Source: Coturnix japonica (lineage: Eukaryota; Chordata; Aves; Galliformes; Phasianidae). Taken from it: a stretch of DNA of 64,000 nucleotides. Where the stretch lies: assembly GCF_001577835.2 (NCBI RefSeq), contig NC_029516.1:20156576-20220575 (forward strand), written 5' to 3'. Position numbers and translations under genes: made by a program. Within the stretch, counting starts at the first letter, position 1. Each line of letters starts with the position of its first letter. The notes under the pieces were generated by a model that saw only the letters and a list, made by a program, of their open reading frames with translations, had not been told where the DNA came from and ran no database searches. Of this stretch, positions 14,235 to 25,700 are shown one piece after another.

Positions 14235-14346
14235 GAGGGTTGTTAGAGTTAGGGTAGTATGGTTAGGTTGTGGTTTGACTTGATGATCTTTAAGGTTTTC
14301 TTCAACCTGGTATCTATGTATCTATGTGTGTGTCTATGTGTGTGTG
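14235..14346 (+). mobile_element. Diverged CR1 3' end with expanded TATG/TGTG tail
   Basis: The GGTTTGACTTGATGATCTTT and CTTCAACCTGGTATCTATG blocks follow the CR1 terminus. The tail octamer has drifted into (TCTATGTG)n at 14311-14346. Confidence 0.6.
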
Positions 14347-17300
14347 AACTCCTGAAAGTAGTGGTGTCTGCACTGATTTTCTGAGTCACTCCTTACTGAA
14401 ATTGCTTGGCTGCTGCTCAGATCCCATTAATGATGACTACACCTCATATGTGTTTTCTACTGAATTACCTCATGCAGTGTATTACTGCAGCAAGTTGATA
14501 ATAATTGCTTATACAGTAGAAATCCTTAGAACTAACCTGGTACAAGCAGTGCTTTGATTAAACTGCCTAATGCTGTTGTATATTGGAAAAGTCATTAGTA
14601 TCCATGGTTATTTTCCTTCTTGTAGCTTTTCTTAACTGAGTAATTATTAGAATTTATACAATTTTAATGAGATTTAGGCTACACATTGAGTGTTCAGTCA
14701 TGTCATATCTTAGAGGAAATGCTGGTGAGCTTCTAAAATACACATTTCTGCCACAGTGGGTCTCTAGAACACCTTCAGACCATGCACTGATTCTCAAATC
14801 AAGTAATTTTTTTTAATGATAATATTCGCAGTGTCCTTTATTACATCCTGAGTACTGCAGTGTAGTGCAGAAAGTGCTTCCATCTCCAAGGGAGAAAAAT
14901 TACTTTTCATTTTCTCTATGAATAACCGACTGCTTTCATTTAAATTAATCTGTATTCTTAACCTCTCCTGCACTAATTAGAGGCCCATTCTCATTGGGTT
15001 CCATCCGCAGCCACTGGACAGGGACAGGCACTTCTGCAGGGTGATTCCTCACACATCACCCACTGTCTGGGATTGGAGAGGAATGTGAGAGTTTCCTGCA
15101 GACAGCCTGGGATGGCTACAGTCCTCCACTAGGCACCTCCACTAAACTCCCAAAGCTACATGGGTAAACTCCATTGTAGTATTTAATTCCTGCAGTTCTA
15201 ACCATTTATTTTATCCATTTATCTTACTTCTGTGGACTCTGCTATGTATCCATTATTTATTCAGTCATCAGAGGGAGAAGGGCAAAGATAAATCTACTAG
15301 ACAGTATCATGCATAGATGGGATGAATCATATTCTAGCAGTGTCTATCCTTTTTTGTCAATGACGGTGTGTTTGGAGTGACTATCTTGAAGTAGTCACCT
15401 AACTTTAAGATAGCTGACAGAAATCCCTTCATAAGTGATAAGGGAAAGTATCAGTTTGGCAGCTCAATAGACTGTCGTAATCTTTTAGTTCCCAGTAGGG
15501 TGGAAAAAAACAGTGGGATGTAAACTTGCCTGTAAACTTCTGTCTCTGACTTGCCAGAAGATGGGAAAGTAGCTCAGTCTTCACTGCCATTAGCTTAATT
15601 ACTTCCATATGTATGGTAAATTTTATGTCAGAGAGCTCAATAGTCACTATACTAATTTAATCTAATGCAGCAGGTAGCTGAGATATTAACAGGACAGAGT
15701 GGAGCTGAGCTATCGACTTTGCTGTGATGATGCAATAGAGGAAAAAAATAGATTTCATTGTAGTTCCTTTGAATCCTTAAAGAGGAAGGATGGAGCAAGG
15801 GCCAGGATTGCTTAAATATGAGATAAAGATTACAAGTTTTAGGAAGATTTTAAATTTCTTAAGCCTCGATCACCTATTTTTGGTAATAATGCCTGCAATG
15901 GATTTTTGGTGCTTTTTATGTCTGCTTATATAGCAATCAAAGTCCTTTAAAAATCCTTGTGATTTTGTTATCATATTTCATGCAAGTGTGAACAGCTGGC
16001 TGCTACCCTGAGAAACCCCTCACAAGGCTGCACAAACTAGAGTTGAAGAAGTGACTTAGTGCTGGCTGGTGCAGTCTGGGACGCATTCTGTGCAGAAGGA
16101 AGTTTACTACATTCTGGCGTTACTGGCTGCAGTGTGTAGAAACTCAGTTTGGTTTTGCACAAGAAGGAAATAAATGACATTAAAGGCGATGTTTTAATCC
16201 AGGCGATTGGAAAAAAATAAATAATGGGCCTATATTTTTAAACATCATTATTGATTCTGGTTGGTGCAGTGTCTCAGTACCTGTCTTGAGGTTACTGTAA
16301 AATTTCTGAATGGCTGAGGTATTGTAAAGAGATTTTAATGCTTCTAGAAAAAAGAAAATGAGTGACCAGAAAGAGGTGAGAAGCTTTGGAAGTGGGAACT
16401 TTAGTCCCCGTATCTCTATGCTGACTTCCAATGGGAAAAGTGTACAGCCTTTAAAGGCTTTATCCAGCAGATACTCCTGCAGTGTCTTATCTCTTTAGTT
16501 ATTACGTTGTCTGGCATATCTGTAGCCAAAAGGCATTATGCATCGGTCCATCTACAAAGAAAAGAATTTTAAGTCAGAAATGTTTAAATACTGCAGAATT
16601 CAAAAAACACAGTCCTGAAAGGGCTCCTTGGAGATTGTCTGATTATCCCCTGCTTTACAAAGGTAGGATTAATTATACGTTTCTTGAAGGATTTTCCAAC
16701 TCTTTAAGGCAAGGCATTCTATGATTATCTACCCTTACTGTTAAGAAGATTTCTAATATTTAATTTAAGTCTTTGTTAATTTGATTGAAATTCATTAATC
16801 CTTGTCTAACTCCTTGTAGACATGGACAACAGGGGCTTTTAAGTACTTCCCCACTATCATGCCTATTACAACCGTTATCACGCTTTCCTAATATTCTCTC
16901 CTAAAGACTAAAGAAATGTTCTTCATTCCCTCAATGTGGGGGCTTTAATACATTGTTCTGTTACCAGTCTGTTTTTCTCATCATTTTGTAGTGTGGAGTT
17001 GTGAGGGGTTTTTTTTTGGCAATAAATTACTCCATAACGATCTTTCCGCTTGTATCTAATCAGCATGGAAATATTTACAAGCAATAAACAACTGCTCTAG
17101 GCCAAAAGAAAGCTGCAAATTAGTAATTTCATACTCCAAATGAGAGGTACATTTTGGTTTCATAACTATTACTCTAGCCCAAAAAGCCTGACATAAGTTC
17201 AGCCAACAGAAGTTGAGTTGGTAGCTCTGGATAATTTCTTACCAAGTGACACCGAGTTTTGACTCACCTGTCTGTACCACCTGCTGCTGTGGATGAAGTG

Positions 17301-17464
17301 CTGCATGCTTTAGCATCCATCAAGGAGGCAACTCTATTTGGCAACACATGAAGTTGGCAGAAAAGGGAGAAAAGAGATATTCCTCTAAGATACATGCACT
17401 GCTGGAGAGAATTGTTTTCTTCAAGGTGCCAGTTATAATGCCATGTTATTGGTTCTAGGGGAAA
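14347..17464. other. Gene-free stretch
   Basis: No gene or clear repeat seen. A weak CR1-like tail echo at about 16690-16730 was not accepted. Confidence 0.55.
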
Positions 17465-17469
17465 AACAC

Positions 17470-17928
17470 TGTTGATAACACACCAATGTTTATAGTTACT
17501 GCTAAGCACTGCTATACAGAGCTGAGGCCATTTCCAGCAAAGGGCCCAAGGAGCTGGGAGGGAACAGAATTAGGACAGTTGACTGAAACTGGCCATAGGG
17601 ATATTCCATACAGTATGACATCATGTGGAAGGAGTTTTGAAGGAGGTGGGAGGCCTTCTCACTCTCTTTTTCTTCTTAGGAATCTAGCTGGGCATCGGTT
17701 GAGGGGTGGTGGGCAATTGCTTGTGCATCACTCATTATATACAATTATATGTATTCGCCATAATAATTATCCTTTTCCTTTATTTTAGTAAACAGTTTCG
17801 TCTCAATCCACAAGTTCTACTTTGTGGGTTGCTTTTTATTTGTTTTTCTCTCCTCCATCCCGCTGGGAAGGCAGGGAGTGAGTGAACACAGTGCGGTGCT
17901 GAGCCACCTGCTGTGTTAAATCCCAACA
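17470..17928 (+). mobile_element. Solo LTR, ERVL-like (fossil)
   Basis: A 459-base unit with inverted ends TGTTG...CAACA, flanked by a perfect 5-base duplication AACAC (17465-17469 and 17929-17933). A 5-base duplication and the 3' part (CTCAATCCACAAGTTC, GGGAGTGAGTGAACACAG) fit avian class III (ERVL) LTRs. No internal genes remain, so it arose by LTR-LTR recombination. Moderately old. Confidence 0.85.
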
Positions 17929-17933
17929 AACAC

Positions 17934-20900
17934 TGGTGGTGAAATTCCTACAACACTCCCCCAGTTTGCAAAATCTTCCTTTTTTCAGTCAATTGATCAT
18001 TTCCTTTATATTCACAGAAACATCTGTCGTAGATTATTTACGCTGCGTTTCATTAACACACAAGGAAGAAAACAGCAAGAAATCCACCATCTACACAACT
18101 GCAGATTAAGAAGTTTGAAAGCTTCATCTTGCTTTCACATTCTGTTTGTTTCGTAATGGCTGAATTACAGATGGTTTTGTAAGTGAGTTCACATCTCTGT
18201 AGTTGGGATCTGAAAGACAGAACTGGAAATAATGGATTCACTCCATTTTATGCAAGCGCTCCAGAAGTTCATATATCATTTTTATATAAGCAACAGCAGA
18301 GCAAAATAGAGCACAGAACAATCTGTAATGGTGCTCAAATTACTTGCTGAAGAATAGCAAGAATATTCTTCAGAAAATGTGTTTTTATATTGCAAAGAAT
18401 TAAACTATTGGAAAAAGGCAGTCTGGATATGTAAGTGCCGTTTCCTAAGGCTATTCCTTCAGGGCCTGTAAACGGTGGGCAATGCCATCTCAAAGTGTGT
18501 TGTAGTTTTTATATCCTACAGCAGTATTTTAGGACTGTGTATGATAAAGAACCCCTTAATGCTGACACTGCTGCCCAAAAGCACCATTTCACTTGCCATG
18601 GGTCTTCCTGAATTTGTTTTGGTGCTGGTCTTCATGACACAAAGCAGTTCTTTTTATGTCTTTAATATGTAGATAGGTAGCCTGAGAAGACACTTACTGC
18701 TTCTATCCTGCTTTGCAATCCAAATGCACTGCTACCTTTGCAGCTTTCAGAAGTCATTTAAATTCACTTCACAGGCAGGTGAAAGACTTCAGAGGCAGTT
18801 TATAACGCAGATTGTCTTTAAGGCCGCATTCCAGCTGTGTTTGAAGGTGTGGAAAGTCACTGCTGTTCCAAAAGCTTCTGCTAGCTGGTAAGCAATCTCC
18901 TGTCCCAGCCGCTGTGAAAAGCCTCGCGGTTTCTTTCTTTCTTTCTTTAATTCACATTCAGGTAGTCATCCAGACACAGAACATTTACGACCTGCTTTAA
19001 TTAGCACTTTTCTCAGCAGGCTCAGTAAATTGGACTTTTTCTGTTTGAAGGTAACAGACAGCTGGATCAGTTTCTTCAAGCCTCCCAGTAAAATGAGGTT
19101 CCTAATAATTGAACTAATTCTTTTTTATTTCGTTCAAAGTTATTTTACAAGTGCATAAAGGTCTAATCAGGCTGAATTTGTAATTGCTTGTGGTATTGTT
19201 CTTAATATAGAAGTTACAAGTTAAGATCCCTGGGTCTGATTCCCCTCTCCTGGCAGAAGCAAACCAGGAATATCCTCTGATGAACTTTCGCCAGATAGAT
19301 CCTGTCCATATTAATCCAGTTAGAAATGAAACTGATTTCTGCAGAAGTTATGTGTGAAATAAAACCATAAGAGATAGGAGCCTGTGAAGCACCTGAATTT
19401 CTCTCAAAACAGGGCAAAGATTAATTAGGACCTCTCAGTATCTGTGTCTCAGAACTCCTTCCTTTCCAGTGCATGAATAGTTATGGCAAAGCTTTAATGA
19501 GTTTTTACTCTCCTTGACTTCACAGGCAGGGTGGAAAAAAAGCAGACTCAGCAGGGAAGTTCTGAGTGCTCAGGAGAAAGAGCTAATTTAACTGCAGGAA
19601 AGTCTCAGAAGAAAATCCTTGAGATCAAACTCTTAATCAAGTTCAATACATACAAATGTGAGGAGAACAAATACCTATCAATCAAACACTGTATAGCACT
19701 GCTGAATGGGAATTGTTTGATGATTTTTTTTTTTAATTTTTTTTTTTTTTAAGAATATTCCAGTCTCTTTAAAAAAAAAACCACAAACTACAACCATAGG
19801 TTTCTCCAAGAAATTTATGCATATACACATTACCTAGTCAAATGCTCTCACAGTTTGAAGTATGCCATGGCAGCACTAGCCTCTTTCTGGCCACTGCAGC
19901 CCATGGGCCTGCTGTGCTATGTTGAGATGGTGCTGACAGTGATTTTAGCTAAGGAATGTGGCCCACATCTGAGTTGCCCATCTCTGCTGCTTTCGTTGCC
20001 TGAGGCAGCGATGTCACTGTGTTTGGGGTGGAGGTCAGTATTACTCAACAAAGATGGTTTGTTCCTGGCCAGGATCACAGGTGATACATTCTACTCCATG
20101 GTATTCTCAGTAATTATTGCACGGTTAGCAAGGTCATTTTAGAAAGATGAGGATGGAGAATGTTAATTTGGATTTTACCCATCTCCCACATAAATGATTT
20201 CAGGTGGGCTATATTTTTATAACAGGGGAGATGTTCTGGCTTGCAAGATGCGTATTGGCCCCAAAAAGTAAAGTCTGGCAAGTGGTAGTGAAAAGCAGGA
20301 TTTACTGGGAACCAGTGATGTATGTATCCCAAATGGCAAGGATCTAGGAACATAGGGAAGACAAAGCACTCTTTGTATTCTCCATTCTTTTCAATAGGAA
20401 GGATCTAAAGGGGTTTATTTCCTTTTCTCTGCAAGGGTGATGAGGATGTTTGCTTCTCTTTCTTTCCACATATGCTTTGTGCCAGTCTGTATTCAAAGGA
20501 TCACTTCCTGCATGCTCATGTTAATGTGCAGGCCAGTGGGTTTATTCTTGCTAAAGATGCAATCCTAAGCATCCATTATACTGGTGTGTGTTGGCACACT
20601 GACATCAGTTCTCATAGGTGCATGAGAGCTATGTGCACTCATGCACTCAGTTGAATTTCAGCAGCGAGAATGTGGGACTGGGTACACTTCAGAAGGATGT
20701 TGCGCTGATGCTGTTGGTGCAAGCTGCTGCTGAGTTTCCTAACCTTTTTTACAGTCAGGATGGAAAGGGAAGGCTGTCAATGTCTACTATTCCTTATTAA
20801 AGCTGCAGCTTTCAATATGTACACAGGATACATGGGAATATATATTACTTGACATAAAACCATTTCATTTAGATGGCTTTTATCTTCCACATCTGAAGAT

Positions 20901-22134
20901 GTAACTTGAAAGTGGTTTGGCATAGAATGACATAAAAGACAATGAGACATGAAAGGCAATCAGGTAAATAAGAAAATTCTTATTTACTAATTTTTATAGT
21001 GCCTATTGTCATGGCAGCTTTGCAAGGGCTTAGAAAGATGTAAATTAGAAATGTCATTCTGAAAGGAAAATTAGTTGTAATGCAAGACTAAGAAAAAGAA
21101 GCAAAACAGCCTTCTCAAAAGCTTATATCTGAGTCCAGGAAGACACTGAGGCAAACCATTGAGGGAGTGCTGTGCTCAGGAGAGGTCTTCAGCCTGCACA
21201 GAGGAACACGAGGAAGACTGGCTGTGCAAACCTGCCAGCCCCAGAACAGGAAAAACCCAAACTGTGGGAGTGTGGTGCTGTTCCCAAATGAATGTTCTAT
21301 GCACGCAGCAACAGTATAGCTGCCCTGCAGCACTGAGCGTGAGACAGTAACCTGCCAGTCCAGTCATGGGGCCTTCAGGATCAGGAGGTGCAGTGTTGAA
21401 CTGGCGCATGAAGAGAACTGCTCTGGTCCTAAAAGTACTCCAGACAAATTAAAACAGATCTGTACCAAATAAAACAGTGCTACACATGAAAAGGTGAGAT
21501 ATGTTTATCTGCACTGCTGCTTTCAGGACCCTTGCTCCTGTCTCTGCATTGGATTGTGCCATGTAGGTAAACTGTCTTGTTTGGAGATAACAGAGGAAAA
21601 TCTTCCTTGGGTGTACGTGATGCAGACAATCAAATGCTGGGAGTTTTCAAAATGACTATAACTGCTGCAGTACAACAGAGGGCTCTGGTGTTTAGACAAC
21701 CCAACTTACCAGCATTCAAGAGACATTTCCACCTGGACATTTTATGCACACATAGGAAGGAAAATATTGTCTCCATTTAAATCACAGTGAGCTCTCAACA
21801 TTCCTGCTTTTCTTATATGTGTCACCTACAACCTGGGGCAAGGTATGGAAGTGCACTGCTTTCCAAGGCTCTACCCCAGCGCCCTGGTTTCTGTGGCAGC
21901 GAAACCTGTGACAATGGCCAGAAAGAGACCATATGAACTCAGGTCAGATAACTGACCTGGATGCTCAGAAAGTGAGATTTCAGGATCTTGTTAATCTTGA
22001 TGATCAGATCTCACCCAACTTCACATCCTTAGGTCCTAGAAAATTTAAAACCTACAGCTTCCCTAGAACTTGCAGTGGTTCTTTTGAGCAGAAGAAAAGG
22101 CGGGTGGCAGTAGCTATGATGGTTGGCCCAGCTC
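17934..22134. other. Gene-free stretch
   Basis: AT-rich with short TTTC and T-rich runs (18930-18948, 19724-19751). Frames are under 100 codons and unrecognised. Confidence 0.55.
18930..18948. repeat. (TTTC)n microsatellite, short
   Basis: Four to five TTTC units. Confidence 0.85.
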
Positions 22135-22340
22135 TGTGAGAAGCTACACATGTGATGGTGGCCTGCATGGAGTAAAGGCAGAGTTCTCCAGAAAGTAGTG
22201 GCCTTCCTGGCTGCAAGCACACACTGCTGGCTATATGCAGCTTTCTGTCCACCAGGACCCCCAAATCTTTCTCCACAGGACTGCTCTGAAGGAGTTCTCC
22301 AAGCCTGTATGCATATCTGGGATTTCCCTGACCCAAGTAC
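22135..22340 (-). mobile_element. Inverted 5' segment of a CR1 copy
   Basis: The minus strand encodes [10 protein letters not shown] and [14 protein letters not shown], the CR1 ORF2 region before the final about 500 bases. It joins head to head with the sense CR1 piece starting at about 22341. Together they look like one insertion with a 5' inversion. Confidence 0.75.
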
Positions 22341-22650
22341 AGTGGGTCAGAGGGGCTTGGCCTCTTCTGCCAGGCAGCAAACAGGACTCGAGAAAATGGC
22401 CACAAGTTATATCAGATGAGGTTTAGACTGGACAAAAGAAGGAACTTTTTCTCTCAGAGAGTGGTCAGGCACTGGAATGGCTGCCCAGGGAGGTGGTGGA
22501 GTTGCCATCCCTGGCAGTGCTCAAGAGGTGTCTGGATAGGGAGCTAGGATATGTGATTTAGTGGTTTTTCTGTAGGTATGGTAGTAGGAGGGCGGTTGGA
22601 CTAGATGGTCTTGTAGGTCCTTTCCAACCTTGTGATTCTATGATTCTATG
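22341..22650 (+). mobile_element. CR1 3' end, sense part of the 5'-inverted copy
   Basis: Contains GTGGTCAGGCACTGGAATGG, CTGCCCAGGGAGGTGGTGGA and the terminus CTTTCCAACCTTGTGATTC followed by two ATTCTATG units. Well preserved, so fairly young. About 300 bases of CR1 between the inverted and sense parts are missing at the junction. Confidence 0.88.
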
Positions 22651-22742
22651 TGGCAATCCTGAGGAGAGGAAGGGCGTTGGAGCTAGGTGGTCTTTAAGGT
22701 GCTTTCCAGCCTCTCGTTCAATCACTCTACAATTCTGTGATT
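22651..22742 (+). mobile_element. Older CR1 3' end adjoining the inverted copy
   Basis: GCGTTGGAGCTAGGTGGTCT, TTTAAGGTGCTTTCCAGCC and a weak ATTCTGTGAT tail show a second CR1 terminus directly after the first. The younger CR1 probably inserted at or in this older copy. Confidence 0.65.
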
Positions 22743-25700
22743 TCCTATCATTTTCTTTGTAGCATTCAATGATAATAGATTGTGTGGTAGATATGTATAT
22801 CTTTAGTGGCTTCTCTTCCCATCTGGCATCAGACATCTCCACCCTTATTAGTTACCAGCTAATGCTTTTCTTTTTGTTCTTCTTCCACTGTCCCTCAGCC
22901 AGCACATACACCTTCCAGTTTGTGTTGTATCGAAATAAAATCGAGAGCCACCTAACAGTCATGCTCTTAGAATTTGGAGGGGCACAGAGACATTTACCAC
23001 CAGGTCATTGGGTTGAATCCAGCTTATTCAGTAGCAACTGGAAATTGTGAGTCTGCATATGGGCTGGCAGCTGTGGGGCGTGACACTGGTGGCTCTTCTC
23101 CAGTTGCTAATGGACAGATGTTCTCATTATATTACACAGACAGCATTAGCACTTCTGGCAGCCTCAGCAGGGGGGGCTGACACATTCAGCGGCTGTGGGG
23201 CTGTTTGTAACACCCAGCAGTGGCCACAGAAAAGCCCTGGAATACTGCAGTAAATAATCTACTGACCCTCTGTATTGGCAGCTGAGAGTCTTGTTTTGAG
23301 AGAGTTTGATGGTAAAAGCCAGAGAGGATGTAACTGAAAGTCTTCAAAACAAACTAGTGGGTTAATGAGGCATGAAGAATGGTTTGGTCAAGGTTCCCTG
23401 CAGCTCTTCTTAACTTTTGTTTCCCATAATCCTACATAACCATTTCCATGTTTCCTTAGCTTTGTCGACTTTCATTCTGATCCACAAGACCACTTCCACC
23501 ATGCATGCCAGTGCTTCCATCCCACTTTTAGGACTATCTGGTATTTCACTTCTTTATTTAAAACTGTAGCCAGCAGAAGCCCTGTTCTTGGATCAAATTC
23601 TTACTTGATACGAGTAATGGATGGTAGATGACAGGTGGTGAGTGTGCAAGCTGGGATTCTGGCTGTCAGGATCCTGTGAAGTGGATCCTGTACCATAAAG
23701 ATGCATGGTTAGAGGAAAGAAAACCACTGCTACAGGTGACTGGGCAGAGCCTTGTAGTCTATAGCTTGGGCTGAAATAGCAGCAGGATTTTGAAAACAGC
23801 TACCATGAGTTTCTCAGCAGTAAACTGACCTATGAGGTCTCATTAATGTTTATCTTTGTTTACCTTGTTCATCTCACACGTCAAGCTGGCTTGATATTTT
23901 TCACGAAGAAGGAAATATTTTCTTTAACAGAATTCAACCTAGACAAGAACAAATTTTAGAATAACACTGAAAAATCCTGAAAAAAAAAAAACACTGAAAA
24001 CATTTGATTTTTTTTAATGCTTCTAGCAATTAATATTGTTTTAAAATTCATATCTACTGTGCAGTAGCATATTAGAAAGGAGAGACAGAATGAACACACA
24101 CACACACATATAAATTCCATTCCAACTTCATCTCAGGAAACTCTTTGCTTTAAAATATTTGTATCATAATTTTAGAATGGTGTTATAAACTATTATTTTC
24201 TAAATTGTAATTTATAAATTATTATTCTATATATTTCTTTAGAATATATGTAAAAATGTAAGTACTAAATAGTGGCTGATTAAAATGATTGTATACAATA
24301 ATGGACTATTTTGACTCTTATCATTCTGGGATTTATCATTAGCTCTATTTACTCACACATTTATGAAAGATATGGCATGCAGAACAGAAAACAGTAAAAG
24401 ATAATACACTAAGAAAACAGTATGTGTGATGTTTGAAAGGTTTAATATTATAACAAAAATTTTGACACTAAAATCAACTCCAAAGACAAAGCTGTTTTTG
24501 TGCCTAGGGAGAAATGTATCCATTAATGAACTTCCACATTACAAGCATACGAGTGAAGGTCTGCAGCTCAAAACAGCTCTAACCCATGGCTACCTGCCAC
24601 CCCACTGTTGTGGAAAGCCCTCAGTCTACAGAGCTGTGTGAGTGTCATCACAGTGAGGAGTTTAATAACATAGTGGGAGGTTGTTTCAGTACCTCCGCAT
24701 GGCTGGTAACATGCTTTGCATCAGCATCCACCAGGGATGCTCCAGGGCTCCTACCTGAATCTCTGTGAGAGCAATCAGAGGGCACTGTGCTGCTCAGTTG
24801 GGCAACCCCCAACCTAGCAACCTTGGTATCTGCTCCCCAGTGGGTAATTCCCCCTGCTGCCTTGTTTGGCGCACACTATGCGTGCAGCCCCTGTTGGCCC
24901 TTTACACTTGGGCACCAGAGAAGGCAGTTCTCTTCCCCCATCTCATTTCTGCACAGCAAACCTATGAGAAATATTTTGCTTCCACTGGTCAAACCGCTGG
25001 TGCATCAAAAAGTAGAAGTTGAAATAGAAAGTATTTTTTTACTTTAGGAAAAAAAAAAGTTTCAATTTGTTTTTGGAAATTTTATATCACAAAACTAGTT
25101 GTAAGACCTTTGATGGGTAATGTTTTGTCATAGTAGTTAGTGAGATCAGCTAAGACAGGTGACACCTTTAATCAAGTACCCTGTAATTATGCGAAGATTT
25201 ACATTAAATGACAAATCCCAATTGGCTGGGTCCAGAGCCCTGCCTTTCCGGACAAGGCTAATTACATTGTCAACTCACTTGTTCATTCATTCCAGCAAGT
25301 CCTGACCCGTGGTACCATGTAGGTGAGTATTTACTATTTATTTCTATGTTGTTTGATTTTTACTATTCTGAAATTTATATCTCCATAAAGGAAAGGTAAA
25401 TTTCAGCAGTACTCTCTAGCAAGATTGTGAATAATCATGACACATCACAACCTATCCACTGTGATGAACATGTGTTGAATTTCTCCTGTCTGATACTGTC
25501 AGCATCTTCTCTCTCTGCATCTTTTGATATTTTTTCCTTTCATTCCAAGTGATTCATTGACTGTTACCCACACAAAAGATTACTTACAGGCAGTAAATAT
25601 ACAGTTGTCACAGTTAAATCTATGTGTATATATCAACAGAACTGCTAAAACCATCTCACTTTAAATTTCAAACCCTTTAGGTTACATTGGTAGTCTGGGC

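Noticed and set aside
16690-16730. Possible CR1 tail (CTTTAAGGCAAGGCATTCTATGATT-like)
   Set aside because: Too short and lacking the TTCCAACC block in the right order.
22052-22405. 117-codon minus-strand frame as a gene
   Set aside because: Contains CR1 ORF2 ([11 protein letters not shown]); it is the inverted part of a CR1 copy.
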